Source: JBBATK01 sp044228685
GTDB lineage: Bacteria; Bacteroidota; Ignavibacteria; Kapaibacteriales; NICIL-2
NCBI GenBank assembly: GCA_044228685.1
Contig: JBGAUL010000002.1
Location: forward strand, 208,437 to 272,436
Direction: 5' to 3'
Length of the DNA: 64,000 nt
Position 1 is the first letter of the stretch. Each line of letters opens with the position of its first letter. The notes under the pieces are model-generated. The model ran no database searches, was not told the origin of the DNA, and saw only the letters and a list, made by a program, of their open reading frames with translations. Position numbers and translations under genes: made by a program. Shown piece by piece: positions 17,317 through 26,486 of this stretch.

Positions 17317-17980
17317 GGATGTGTTGGTTCTTGAATCCTTAGATGACCGTGTCTTGTGGTGCTTGGTGCCAAATTAATGACCGACCACCTGCCCTCAAAG
17401 AACTCTATTGAGCTCCTCTCAAACATCGATGGATACACCCCTAAAAACGACGATTGTTGTTTGGATTTAAGCCTTAGACTGTCGGCTGCACGACGCTAAA
17501 GCTGTGTGTCTTTTTGCAAAAACACGAACAAGAACCTGTGAATACAAGCAGAATTGAGCCTTTTTGACGAATCAATTCCACCGAACTCACTTTCTTGTGC
17601 CGTTTCCTGAACTGCAAAACAGGTCGAATGTTTTCCAACCGTTAGTACATGATAAACACCTACTAACTCCAGTCTACTTCGGGTCATGGATCCCGTCGAC
17701 GACTGACTGTTTGTTTTTCAATGATTCGGCGCTCCAATATAGGTGTTTCTGAGCCTACTTCAAGTGAGAAATCGAAGGGGATGTGAGCGGCTAATGGGCG
17801 CACGATGCCTCCTTTGGTTAAATGCACATTGATTGATCCGCACTCCAATTCTCCATGACCATGCCTATGTCAGCTTTCAAAGCGTGAATGAGCGCGAGCA
17901 GCAATTCCATGAACTGTGCTGTCCCATAACTTATGAGCGACCCCGAAAGCGGATCTATCGAGCTTTTTTCACAACACGAG

Positions 17981-18007
17981 CAAAGAAAACGCTCCTGTGG
18001 CCGATAA
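17981..18007 (+). promoter_or_regulatory. Sigma-28-like promoter upstream of the PAS kinase
   Basis: GCCGATAA (18000-18007) is a perfect sigma-28 -10 element. CAAAGAAA sits exactly 11 bases upstream (17981-17988) and keeps the AAAG core of the -35 element. It points toward the histidine kinase gene, about 205 bases away. The -35 element is only a partial match. Confidence 0.45.
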
Positions 18008-18083
18008 TTAGCGAAAGTGCCCGGTGGCTCGTTTACAGAGCATTGTCGGGTACTATACGAGTATCGTTCAGCCACATTCAAAT

Positions 18084-18102
18084 TGACAAATAGCCTTTGT
18101 CA
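18084..18102. promoter_or_regulatory. Inverted repeat TGACAAA/TTTGTCA, operator-like
   Basis: TGACAAA (18084-18090) and TTTGTCA (18096-18102) are perfect inverted half-sites with a 5-base centre, a shape typical of a dimeric regulator site. It lies about 110 bases upstream of the PAS kinase start. Confidence 0.4.
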
Positions 18103-18173
18103 TAGGCGTTGAATAACTGCGTTACCATCCGGTGACAGAACGATAGACAGTCGGTAGACTGAACATTGACAGG

Positions 18174-18196
18174 CATGGGTCGGTGACCGACACATG
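18174..18196. promoter_or_regulatory. Palindrome directly before the PAS kinase start
   Basis: GTCGGT-G-ACCGAC (18179-18191) is perfect, and flanking CATG on both sides extends the symmetry to 23 bp with one mismatched pair. It ends 16 bases before the ATG at 18213, overlapping where a ribosome would bind, so it could act as an operator or as an RNA hairpin that limits translation. Confidence 0.4.
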
Positions 18197-18212
18197 CTAT
18201 TGAAAAGGCTTC

Positions 18213-20252
18213 ATGCACAGAGACATTCATCACAGAACAATTGTACGTCCCTCATCGCACAACACAAGCGGTGATGCTTTTGTTCATGCATTAACTCGTA
18301 AGCACTTTGGTGCAGAACCGGAGTGGCCTTTGCACGTCCGCGAGTTCCTAAACGACATCACGCGTAGTCTTCGTTCGCCCTTGCATAACAGTCGTTATCC
18401 TGTCGAACTCAAAGAAGCTATTCAGCTCGACTCCGAAGAATTCTCGACCATCCGACATCTGCAAAATCTGATCGTTCGACTGCGTCGCAACGAAGACGGT
18501 AGCATCGTTTATACTCTTCGTGAAGGTCGTCTTGCCGGTGAGAACACTACCAGTGCAGTGCGCGACAAACCAATCGAAGAATTTCTGGATCAGGAATCTC
18601 TGCAGGCAATTCTTCCGCACGTACAACAAGCATTTGCCGGCGAGGCAGTGCAGTTTGAGTATGTGGTGGATGGTCGTACTTACCTTCGTTTCTTCGCACC
18701 AATATTCGACGAGCTCTCGCACGAAGTCACTGAAGTTGTGGGATCGCTCACCGACATCAGCGCGCAAAAGGAAACTGAACGTCAGTTACGCAGCAGCGAA
18801 CATTTATTCCGTAAACTCATCGACAGTATTCCCATCGGAATTCTCAAGCAAGAACTTCACGCCGATGGTTTGGTTCATGATGAAGTTGCCAACACAGAAT
18901 TTCAGCGCATCTCCGGTTACAGCGTCGACGAACTCTGGGCTATGACCAATGAAACGCGCATGTCGCTCATCCATCCGGCTGAGCGTGATGCGGTGATCCG
19001 TCGTTGGACGGAGTGGCAATCAAATCCCAATGACGGCACGCTGAATCTCTGTTATCGCTTTCTGCATCGCTCCGGTGAGTACAGAACATTTCAGAATTAC
19101 TTGGTGAAGTTTCATTCGGAAGCGGGAAATCTTGTGTGCGTACAGGCGGTGCTGGACGTCACGACTGATGCTGAAAATGAACGTCAGCTACGTCACCTTG
19201 CTTCCTATCTCGAACAAAGCGTCACTCCAATCTTCGAAATCACCGAGAGTGGAGAGCTTCGTACAATGAACGGGGCGGCCAAAGAAGAATTCAACGACTT
19301 AGTTGCATTGGGAATGCGACATGCTTTGCTAGCAGACTTTCCCTCAATGGCTTCGCGCATGCACCAAAGTGCAGCGCGTGTGTTCAAGCGCGTGGTGTCG
19401 GTTGGTTCCGATTACTATGAGCAGCACGTGTACTTCATGCCAGAGGCAAAGGTCTACCGCATCTTCTGTCACAACATCACAACGCTCAAGCGTGCCGAAG
19501 AAGAACTGCGTGAATCACTGGAGAAGGAACGCGCACTGAGCTTGTTGCGTTCAACCTTCATTGACACTATCTCGCATGAGTTCCGCACACCATTGACTGG
19601 TATCAATACTTCTGCTGAATTGCTGCAGCGTTATGACAAGGTCATGAATCACGACGAACGCGTGATGCACCTTGAAGCCATCCGCAATAGGGTTCAAGAA
19701 ATTGTTGAATTGGTTGCGCGTTTCACGACCCAATCGTCCATGCGAAACATGCGCGATTCCTTCACTCCTGCTGACATCGACTTGGTGCCGGTGGTGCAGC
19801 GAATTCTCGAAGAGACTCGTTCGTTTGCTACCGATCGCAAACAAAAATTGGTATATGAAGTTCCGACTCGCGAGGTCATGATTTCAGGCGATGAGCGCTT
19901 GCTCCGTCATGCAATTCGCAATATATTGCTGAACGCCATTCAGTATTCAGCCGAAGGTTCGTCCGTCCAACTGCGCATGTGCGCCGTCAAGGACGCTGTT
20001 CAAATCACCGTTATTGACGAAGGCGTTGGTATACCGGAACGCGAATTGGAGTTGCTCTTTACACCGTATTTCCGCGGAACAAATTCGGGTCGATTGCCCG
20101 GTAGCGGACTCGGTATCTCCATCGCAAAGGAATTCATAGAGCTTCACAAAGGAAGCGTTGAAATTCAGAGCAGAGTTGGCATAGGTACGACAGTGGTCTT
20201 AACGATCCCGATGCTCGACCTCAAGAAGGCACAGGAAGAATCAGCACATTGA
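18213..20252 (+). CDS. Soluble multi-PAS sensor histidine kinase
   Basis: A 679-residue protein with no membrane segment, so it should sense a cytoplasmic or diffusible signal. It begins with about 100 residues of unknown character, followed by PAS-like domains. One is near residues 115-190 and ends in VVGSLTDISAQKETERQL. A clear one spans about 195-325 (HLFRKLIDSIPIGILKQEL). A third, near 330-430, leads into NITTLKRAEEELRESLEKE. The HisKA helix carries ISHEFRTPLTG with phosphoacceptor His455. The HATPase domain has ILLNAIQYS (N box), DEGVGIPE (about 601) and GSGLGISIAKEF (about 630). It is 12 bases upstream of a receiver-kinase gene and so very likely forms a phosphorelay with it. Confidence 0.9.
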   Translation: MHRDIHHRTIVRPSSHNTSGDAFVHALTRKHFGAEPEWPLHVREFLNDITRSLRSPLHNSRYPVELKEAIQLDSEEFSTIRHLQNLIVRLRRNEDGSIVYTLREGRLAGENTTSAVRDKPIEEFLDQESLQAILPHVQQAFAGEAVQFEYVVDGRTYLRFFAPIFDELSHEVTEVVGSLTDISAQKETERQLRSSEHLFRKLIDSIPIGILKQELHADGLVHDEVANTEFQRISGYSVDELWAMTNETRMSLIHPAERDAVIRRWTEWQSNPNDGTLNLCYRFLHRSGEYRTFQNYLVKFHSEAGNLVCVQAVLDVTTDAENERQLRHLASYLEQSVTPIFEITESGELRTMNGAAKEEFNDLVALGMRHALLADFPSMASRMHQSAARVFKRVVSVGSDYYEQHVYFMPEAKVYRIFCHNITTLKRAEEELRESLEKERALSLLRSTFIDTISHEFRTPLTGINTSAELLQRYDKVMNHDERVMHLEAIRNRVQEIVELVARFTTQSSMRNMRDSFTPADIDLVPVVQRILEETRSFATDRKQKLVYEVPTREVMISGDERLLRHAIRNILLNAIQYSAEGSSVQLRMCAVKDAVQITVIDEGVGIPERELELLFTPYFRGTNSGRLPGSGLGISIAKEFIELHKGSVEIQSRVGIGTTVVLTIPMLDLKKAQEESAH

Positions 20253-20264
20253 TGCACGGAAAGC

Positions 20265-21359
20265 ATGAAAAAGATTTTGCTCATCGACGACTCGGACTAT
20301 ATCGTAGAAGGAACCTCTTCTCTTCTGCGCTTTGAAGGCTATGAAGTTCTTACAGCCAACAATGGTTCTGCCGGCGTTGCTCTAGCCAAAGCGCATCATC
20401 CCGACCTGGTTATTTGCGATATCTCCATGCCTGAAATGGATGGCTTTGCCGTCCTGCGCGAACTACGCACGGATAAAGCCACAGAATCACTACGTTTCAT
20501 GTTCCTCACTGCGCGCGCTGACAAAGGCGATATGCGTACGGGAATGGAATTCGGTGCCGACGACTATCTGCTCAAGCCATTCACCGTCGAAGAACTTCTC
20601 AGTGCAATCGATGCACAATGGAAGAAGCGTGAGTTGATTCAGCGTGGTTACGAAGAAATCAAGATGAACGTGACCTATGCGCTTCCGCATGAGTTCCGTA
20701 CAGCACTAAATCAGATCATCGGCTCTGCGAATTTTCTGAAGAATGAATCGAATGCCGATGACCGCGTCTCGACGGCGGAGATGGCTGATGATATCATCAG
20801 CAGTGCAAAGCGACTGCTTCATATCACCGAGAATTTTCTGGTCTATGCCCAGCTCGAGTCGATTGCCGGCAATCCCCAGGCTCGCGAAGCGCTGATGAAT
20901 GAACGCGCCGAAGAAGCTGCTGCGGTAATCTCCGATATCGCGCAATCAAAAGCTCAGCACTACAATCGTCTCAACGATCTCATTCTGAATTGCAGCGCGG
21001 AAGGATTAGCTCTCACCATCTCCTACGAGAACCTCAACAAGATTGTTGATGAGCTCATGGACAACGCATTTAAATTCTCGCAAGCTGATACTCGTGTGCA
21101 GCTTGATGGCGTTGCTCGCGATGGCTTCTTCCATCTCAGTCTTAGTGATTGCGGACGTGGTATGAGCGCCGCACAACTCGCATCTCTTGGTGCTTACAAT
21201 CAATTCGATCGCATGGTGCATGAACAACAAGGCGTCGGACTCGGACTCGTCATCGCCAAACGCTTGGTCGAACTGCATCAAGGAAAATTCGCCATCCACT
21301 CCGAAGAAGGAATTGGAACTGTGATTACCCTCTCGTTGCCATTGAGTGCTACCGCTTAA
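20265..21359 (+). CDS. Receiver-histidine kinase hybrid (N-terminal receiver, C-terminal kinase)
   Basis: A 364-residue protein. The N-terminal receiver domain has acidic residues Asp8, Asp9, phosphoacceptor Asp52 in VICDISMPEMDG, and Lys104 in YLLKPF. A kinase core follows: the H-box-like LPHEFRTALNQIIG (His142), an N-box region with DELMDNAFKFS, DCGRGM, and GVGLGLVIAKRLVELHQGKF. The receiver-first order suggests that it receives phosphate from the kinase upstream and then changes its own kinase activity. There is no DNA-binding output domain, so its target must be encoded elsewhere. The 12-base gap and shared direction indicate cotranscription. Confidence 0.88.
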   Translation: MKKILLIDDSDYIVEGTSSLLRFEGYEVLTANNGSAGVALAKAHHPDLVICDISMPEMDGFAVLRELRTDKATESLRFMFLTARADKGDMRTGMEFGADDYLLKPFTVEELLSAIDAQWKKRELIQRGYEEIKMNVTYALPHEFRTALNQIIGSANFLKNESNADDRVSTAEMADDIISSAKRLLHITENFLVYAQLESIAGNPQAREALMNERAEEAAAVISDIAQSKAQHYNRLNDLILNCSAEGLALTISYENLNKIVDELMDNAFKFSQADTRVQLDGVARDGFFHLSLSDCGRGMSAAQLASLGAYNQFDRMVHEQQGVGLGLVIAKRLVELHQGKFAIHSEEGIGTVITLSLPLSATA

Positions 21360-21490
21360 GAAATCCGCTGAAAAAGAAGTAGTCGTAAAAGCTAGAATTG
21401 ATGCGCCTTGCAGGCCATTAACACTGAACCCAACTTGCGTTCAACCCCATCTTCAGTAGTTTTGAACTCCACCCTTTAATCTACAATCCA

Positions 21491-21844
21491 ATGAGTCTGA
21501 TAGCCGACACGCAAGGTCAACTTCCGTATTGGGCAGTCATTTTTTCCAATCTCCGAACTGAGAACATCGACGAGTACGAGCACACTGCCGATCGTATGAT
21601 GGAGTTAGCAGCTCAACAACCTGGTTTTCTGGGTGTAGAGTCAGTTCGAAATGGATTGGGAATTACGATTTCCTACTGGAAGGACGAGCAGAGCATTCGC
21701 GCATGGCGATTACATGCAGAGCATCGTCAAGCGCAGGATAATGGTCGCAATCGCTGGTACAGCGAATACTGCACACGAGTGTGTAAGGTAGAGCGCGAGG
21801 TCCGCTATAATGCTGCGGAGCACAAAGACAACGACGAAGCCTAG
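21491..21844 (+). CDS. Antibiotic biosynthesis monooxygenase (ABM)-fold protein
   Basis: A 117-residue protein with an ABM/dimeric alpha-beta barrel pattern: YWAVIFSNLRTENIDEYEHT, then AQQPGFLGVESVRNGLGITI, YWKDEQSIRAWRLHAEHRQA and WYSEYCTRVCKVER. The family includes small monooxygenases and heme-degrading or stress proteins; PGFLG and the W/H positions are typical, but the substrate cannot be deduced. The gene stands alone and overlaps the convergent phoU stop by 4 bases. A Lys/Asp/Glu tail follows the fold. Confidence 0.8.
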   Translation: MSLIADTQGQLPYWAVIFSNLRTENIDEYEHTADRMMELAAQQPGFLGVESVRNGLGITISYWKDEQSIRAWRLHAEHRQAQDNGRNRWYSEYCTRVCKVEREVRYNAAEHKDNDEA

Positions 21845-22554
21845 AGATTTTCGATGTCGTTTTCCGGTGCTGCGTTGAAAATATCGCCGACGTCTTCGCC
21901 GGTGAGCTGACGGTGGCGTACGACTTTCGCTTCCGAGAGGAAGATCACGTTTTCAGCAATGTTTGTTGCACGATCGGCAATACGCTCGATGTTGTGCAAA
22001 CCAATAATCAACTTTGTTCCGCTCTTGATAAGTGATGGTGTTTCTTCCATCATGCGAACGATTTCAGCGGAGATTTCGACTTCCAATTCATCCACGTTAT
22101 CGTCCGTTGACAACACGTGATGCGCAAGCTCAGCATCGTTATTGATAAACGAATCCAGACTAGCCTTCACCATCTTGAAAGTGTTTGTAGTAATGCGGTC
22201 GAAGCCGGTTTCATCAACGATATGACGAATAGCTTCATCGAAGCAAAGACGTGCAATTACCAATGAAGCGTCGCCTATGCGTTCGAGTTCATTGTTGATT
22301 TTGATTGCCGCGAGCAACAGACGCAGGTCGCTTGCAACTGGTTGTTGCAAGGCAAAAAGACGTTGAACCTGACGGTCGATCTTTAGATCAAGTTTGTCAA
22401 CCTTATCGTCACGCTCAATTACCAGATTCGCCAGTGGTGTATTCGAGGTCAACAGGGCGCGGAAAGCAAACTCCACTTGCTCTTCAACAAGGCTGCCCAT
22501 GCGGATGAGACGTGTTCTTAGCTTATCAAAATCATCTTCAAAATGTCGATGCAT
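21841..22554 (-). CDS. phoU: Phosphate signalling complex protein PhoU
   Basis: A 237-residue helical protein with the PhoU double three-helix bundle: RLIRMGSLVEEQVEFAFRAL, ERDDKVDKLDLKIDRQVQRL, and QPVASDLRLLLAAIKINNEL with ERIGD, then NVDELEVEISAEIVRMMEE and HNIERIADRATNIAENVIFL. The metal-binding E/D-x-x-x-D repeats are present. PhoU restrains the Pst transporter and the PhoR kinase when phosphate is ample. It is the last gene of pstC-pstA-pstB-phoU, 86 bases after pstB. Confidence 0.94.
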   Translation of the reverse strand: MHRHFEDDFDKLRTRLIRMGSLVEEQVEFAFRALLTSNTPLANLVIERDDKVDKLDLKIDRQVQRLFALQQPVASDLRLLLAAIKINNELERIGDASLVIARLCFDEAIRHIVDETGFDRITTNTFKMVKASLDSFINNDAELAHHVLSTDDNVDELEVEISAEIVRMMEETPSLIKSGTKLIIGLHNIERIADRATNIAENVIFLSEAKVVRHRQLTGEDVGDIFNAAPENDIENL

Positions 22555-22640
22555 AATCGTCGAATGTGTGTTTGCAATACCTGACCGTCGTGCAATGATA
22601 CGCTTTAGACGACGGAAATGACGAACGCGATGACGAACTA

Positions 22641-23486
22641 TTATCCGAAACGACCCGTGATATAGTCTTCAGTCTGCTTCTTCGTTGGATTCGTAAAGAT
22701 CGTTCGTGTGCGAGCCGACTCAATCAATTCTCCCATATACATGAAGGCTGTGTAGTCACTCACTCTTGCAGCTTGCTGCATGTTGTGTGTAACGATAACG
22801 ATGGTATAGGAACTCTTGAGGGTGTGAATCAACTCTTCAATTTTTGCTGTTGCGATCGGATCCAACGCGCTGGTTGGTTCGTCCATGAGCAGTATCTCCG
22901 GTTCTACAGCCATAGCGCGTGCAATGCACAGACGCTGCTGTTGTCCACCCGAAAGCGACATAGCCGGTTCTTTCAAACGATCCTTCACTTCATCCCACAA
23001 AGCAGCCTTCTGCAAAGCATCTTCAGCAACTTCTTTGAGCAAAGCACGCTTGCGAACGCCGTTAAAGCGCAGTCCGGCAACCGTGTTTTCAAATATGCTC
23101 ATGGTTGGAAATGGATTCGGCTTTTGGAAAACCATACCGATGCGACGTCGCACAGCAACCGGATCCATCTTCATTACATCTTCACCGTCGAGCAAGATTT
23201 CGCCAACTACTTTAGCGCCGGGGACGATGTCGTGCATGCGATTCAAGGCGCGAAGCAGCGTTGACTTGCCGCAGCCCGAGGGACCAATAATCGCCGTTGC
23301 GCGATTATCGTGAAAACTCATGTTGATGTTGCGAATAGCAAAAGTGCCATTGAAGACCACGCCTAATCCACGGACACCAAGACGTTCAACTTTGCTCTCG
23401 TGCTCGGGATGCCCCGCTTCGCCGTGAGCTTCCGGTCGTGTCTCCACCGTAAACGCAACCGGGGAATTGTGTTGTTGTTCAGACAT
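22641..23486 (-). CDS. pstB: Phosphate ABC transporter ATP-binding protein PstB
   Basis: A 281-residue ABC ATPase with Walker A GPSGCGKST, Q-loop VFQKPNPFP (typical of PstB), signature LSGGQQQRLCIARA, Walker B ILLMDEPTSALDP and the H-loop HNMQQAARVSDY. It energises phosphate import through PstC and PstA. An N-terminal extension of about 35 residues rich in His and Glu precedes the fold. The ATG at 23486 has AAGGAG at a good distance; a GTG two codons earlier is less likely. It is third in the pst operon, with a 78-base gap after pstA. Confidence 0.95.
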   Translation of the reverse strand: MSEQQHNSPVAFTVETRPEAHGEAGHPEHESKVERLGVRGLGVVFNGTFAIRNINMSFHDNRATAIIGPSGCGKSTLLRALNRMHDIVPGAKVVGEILLDGEDVMKMDPVAVRRRIGMVFQKPNPFPTMSIFENTVAGLRFNGVRKRALLKEVAEDALQKAALWDEVKDRLKEPAMSLSGGQQQRLCIARAMAVEPEILLMDEPTSALDPIATAKIEELIHTLKSSYTIVIVTHNMQQAARVSDYTAFMYMGELIESARTRTIFTNPTKKQTEDYITGRFG

Positions 23487-23564
23487 GGTCACTCCTTCAA
23501 TCTTCTATCGTAGGTGGTGATGAATACTCCTGAAACGATCGCCGTTCGATCGTCTCGCCTAATC

Positions 23565-24437
23565 TTACTGCTGCACACTAAACTTACCGCCGCTGACGAC
23601 TCGCACTACAACACTAAGCAGAAAAACCAACACAATGAGAACCGTCGCGCCGGCCCACGCTTGAGCATGCCAATCGTCGTAGGGCGAGGTCGCATAGGTG
23701 TTAATCTGCACAGGCAATGACGCAATGGGATGATCCAATCCGCTATGCCAGAATCTATTGTTGAGCGCCGTAAATAATAAGGGAGCCGTCTCGCCTGCAG
23801 CACGAGCCACAGCAAGCATGACTGCCGTCACAATACCTTTAGCTGCCGCACTGAGAACAATGCGCGTATTCACTATCCATCGCGGTGCGCCAAGCGCCAG
23901 ACCGGCCTCACGCAAGGTTAGTGGAACAAGCTTCAACAGTTCTTCAGTTGTCTTTGTAATTGTCGGAATCATCAGCACCGCCAAAGCCACAGAACCGGCA
24001 TAGGCACTAAAGCTGTGCATGCGCTTAACGATTAATGCGTAGGCGAATATACCGATCACGATTGATGGCAAACCGCTCATCACTTCTGTGAGAAATCGTA
24101 CGACAGAGGCAAGTCTGTTGGTGCCGTATTCTGCCAGGTAAATACCGCTGAGAATTCCAATAGGAACACCGATAAGCGATGACATGCCGAGCATGATCAG
24201 CGTTCCCACAATAGCATTGGCCATACCGCCACCTGTCTCGCCAACCGGCTTTGGCAGTTGGGTAAAGAAGTCTAGGTTCAGTGCGCCAATACCTTCGCGA
24301 ACAGTATAGAAGAGAATGAGTGCGAGGGGCACGAGAGCAACAATCACACAAGCCGCACATATGCCAATCATGATGCGATTGAAAATGTTTCGACGAATGA
24401 TAGTCGATCTTTTGAAATTCAAACGACGTTGACTCAT
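23565..24437 (-). CDS. pstA: Phosphate ABC transporter permease PstA
   Basis: A 290-residue integral membrane protein with six predicted helices. The permease EAA-type loop is at REAGLALGAPRWIVNTRIVLS and the N-terminal segment contains LVPLALILFYTVREG. It forms the channel with PstC. The ATG overlaps the pstC stop (ATGA), indicating translational coupling, and AGGAGG lies 6 bases upstream. Confidence 0.94.
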   Translation of the reverse strand: MSQRRLNFKRSTIIRRNIFNRIMIGICAACVIVALVPLALILFYTVREGIGALNLDFFTQLPKPVGETGGGMANAIVGTLIMLGMSSLIGVPIGILSGIYLAEYGTNRLASVVRFLTEVMSGLPSIVIGIFAYALIVKRMHSFSAYAGSVALAVLMIPTITKTTEELLKLVPLTLREAGLALGAPRWIVNTRIVLSAAAKGIVTAVMLAVARAAGETAPLLFTALNNRFWHSGLDHPIASLPVQINTYATSPYDDWHAQAWAGATVLIVLVFLLSVVVRVVSGGKFSVQQ

Positions 24438-25438
24438 TGGCGTCCTCCTGCTATTTTTTTACGGGCCACACTCCACACTAAGACTCGCGCCAAGGTGTTT
24501 ACAACAAAAGTTGTAATGAGCAAGACCAAGCCTATTTCAATCAATGCGCTGGTATAGGTTTCGCTGGTTGCTTCCGTGAATTCATTTGCAATCACCGATG
24601 CCATGGTATAACCGGGTTGGAAGACGCTGGCACTGATTTGCGGTGAATTACCAATCACGAGAGTTACCGCCATGGTTTCGCCAAGTGCACGACCAAGACC
24701 CAAGATGATGGCGCCTAAAATCCCCCAGCGAGCATTGGCCAAAACGATTTTGATGGATTCCCACTTGGTTGAACCAAGGGCAAGTGCAGCCTCGCGTTGC
24801 GACATTGGAATCGCCAACATCACATCACGCGAAATGCTGGTGATGATGGGAAGAATCATGACTACCAAGATGCACGCAGCACTAAACATGCTGGGACCAA
24901 TAGCCGGTCCGCGTAGAAAGGGAATCGCATCTCCAAACTTCTCAGAAAGCGGCACTGCTACATGCAATTGGAGAAAGGGTACCATTACGAATATGCCCCA
25001 TACACCATAGACGATGCTTGGGATAGCTGCCAGTGTCTCGACAAGGAAGGAAAGAATGGTGCGCAGTGTTTGTCCTGATACTTCCACCAGAAAAACCGCA
25101 ATACCAAGACTCAGAGGAAGCGCAAACGCTAGACCGAGAAGCGATGAAGCAAGTGTTCCGTAAATGAATGTTGCCGCACCGTATTGTTCGTTAACCGGAT
25201 CCCATGTCTTCGATGTAAGAAAGCTCAGACCAAACTTGGCGATGGTCAGCTGAGATGCCGATACCAACTGCCAAATTAGTCCGCCGATAATGGACAAAAT
25301 CAAGAGCGCCGCAGATGCACACAGAACAAAGAAAATTCCGTCACCGATTTGCGTTTGGGCACGCGATACGATAGAACGGATTTCTGTAGTGCGACCCTGC
25401 AGCGACGCTGTCCCTGACATCGCATTGGGTGTTTCCAT
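24434..25438 (-). CDS. pstC: Phosphate ABC transporter permease PstC
   Basis: A 334-residue membrane protein with an N-terminal cytoplasmic stretch of about 35 residues and six to seven helices. It carries the Pst motif TWDPVNEQYGAATFIYGTL and the EAA loop REAALALGSTKWESIKIVLA. As first gene of the operon it is normally preceded by pstS, but here 303 bases of control region and the divergent regulator gene follow instead. A Pho-box-like repeat lies 48-65 bases upstream. Confidence 0.94.
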   Translation of the reverse strand: METPNAMSGTASLQGRTTEIRSIVSRAQTQIGDGIFFVLCASAALLILSIIGGLIWQLVSASQLTIAKFGLSFLTSKTWDPVNEQYGAATFIYGTLASSLLGLAFALPLSLGIAVFLVEVSGQTLRTILSFLVETLAAIPSIVYGVWGIFVMVPFLQLHVAVPLSEKFGDAIPFLRGPAIGPSMFSAACILVVMILPIITSISRDVMLAIPMSQREAALALGSTKWESIKIVLANARWGILGAIILGLGRALGETMAVTLVIGNSPQISASVFQPGYTMASVIANEFTEATSETYTSALIEIGLVLLITTFVVNTLARVLVWSVARKKIAGGRQ

Positions 25439-25741
25439 GTCTGCAATTTACTGAATGTTAAGCCACTGCTTATGATGGATCGAGGTTGTAATCAAATCGT
25501 AACGACTTGATGAACTCCATGTGTGTAATCTGCTTAGATGACACCACAAGTTTATATAACTAATGAACTTAGGTCGATTCCATGCTCGTGCTAAGCCTGA
25601 AATTTGATAGCCGACAATTTTTTGACATCTCTTTGACCGGGTCCTGAATAGGATGCTTGGCTAGGGACGTAGATTTGTACCGTAGTCATCGAGCCGATAC
25701 GGCGCGCAAGAATGTTCAACAACTGAAGTGCAAAAAGACTT
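25439..25741. promoter_or_regulatory. Divergent control region of pstC and the PhoB-like regulator
   Basis: This 303-base gap separates divergent genes and holds no supported gene. The best site is a pair of direct heptamers, TTGTAAT (25486-25492) and TCGTAAC (25497-25503). They are 11 bases apart start to start, the spacing of a Pho box, and sit 48-65 bases before the pstC start. Near 25600-25680 it is T-rich (GACAATTTTTTGACATC) but I see no firm promoter. Confidence 0.45.
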
Positions 25742-26425
25742 ATGAGTAACATCCTGATTATTGAAGACGATCCGGCCATTCTCATGGGTCTTGAGGATGC
25801 CTTGCGCGAGGAATTGTTCCAAGTGAGCGTAGAAACTGATGGTTCGCGCGGTTATGAGGCGGCCCTGAAGGACAAGAGCGATTGCATCATTCTGGATCTC
25901 ATGCTGCCGTCGATGAACGGACGTGATATCTGTCGTCGTTTACGCAGCGACGGGATTAACACCCCCATCATCATGCTCACCAGCAAAGGCGAAGAGAGTG
26001 ATAAAGTGCTGGGTCTGGAACTCGGTGCCGACGACTACGTCACAAAACCTTTTAGCGTGCGTGAACTGATTGCACGCATCAAAGCGCAATTGCGTCGGAC
26101 CTCGAGCGGCACTGAGAATGAGATTCATAGTCTGGACTTTGGTCAGGTGCACATCGATTTCGAGCGACAAGAAGTGCGCGTGGATTCATCCGATGTGAAA
26201 CTCTCTGCCAAAGAACTCGAAGTCATGAAATACTTCGCACGTCATGAAGGCAAAGTCGTGACTCGAGATATGCTGCTCGACGACGTGTGGGGTTATGAGA
26301 ACTTCCCCACAACCCGCACCGTCGACAACTACATTCTTATGCTGCGCAAAAAGCTGGAGCAAAATCCATCAGAGCCTCGGCATATTATTACGCTCCATAC
26401 TCAAGGCTATAAGTTTGTTCGATAA
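25742..26425 (+). CDS. OmpR/PhoB-family response regulator
   Basis: A 227-residue regulator. The receiver domain has Glu8, Asp9, Asp10, phosphoacceptor Asp52 (CIILDLMLPSMNG), the T/S at IIMLTSKGEE and Lys at YVTKPFS. A winged-helix DNA-binding domain (about residues 130-227) has LSAKELEVMKYFARHEG and TTRTVDNYILMLRKKLE, ending in TLHTQGYKFVR. Its place divergent from pstC suggests that it is the PhoB of this organism, but no histidine kinase gene follows, so it may serve another kinase. Phosphate control is inferred from context only. Confidence 0.88.
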   Translation: MSNILIIEDDPAILMGLEDALREELFQVSVETDGSRGYEAALKDKSDCIILDLMLPSMNGRDICRRLRSDGINTPIIMLTSKGEESDKVLGLELGADDYVTKPFSVRELIARIKAQLRRTSSGTENEIHSLDFGQVHIDFERQEVRVDSSDVKLSAKELEVMKYFARHEGKVVTRDMLLDDVWGYENFPTTRTVDNYILMLRKKLEQNPSEPRHIITLHTQGYKFVR

Positions 26426-26486
26426 TGGAGCTCAAGCAACCTGACACTCACAAGCGAGATGCTACCGTTCGACTCTGCTTAATGAG

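Larger units (their letters stand above)
17317..18212. other. 896-base stretch without a supported gene
   Basis: No frame here has family-like sequence or a convincing start. Two frames of 86-87 codons overlap on opposite strands at 17818-18093 and look random. Toward its right end the stretch holds a sigma-28-like promoter (17981-18007), a 7-bp inverted repeat (18084-18102), a small hairpin CAGTC/GACTG (18148-18161) and a palindrome just before the kinase gene (18174-18196). A weaker hairpin lies near 17506-17525. It looks like a control region, possibly with an unannotated small RNA or a decayed gene. Confidence 0.5.

Noticed and set aside
17818..18093. Two overlapping small frames on opposite strands (86-87 codons)
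   Set aside because: Composition is random-looking, no family is recognised, and they cover the sigma-28-like promoter and an inverted repeat.
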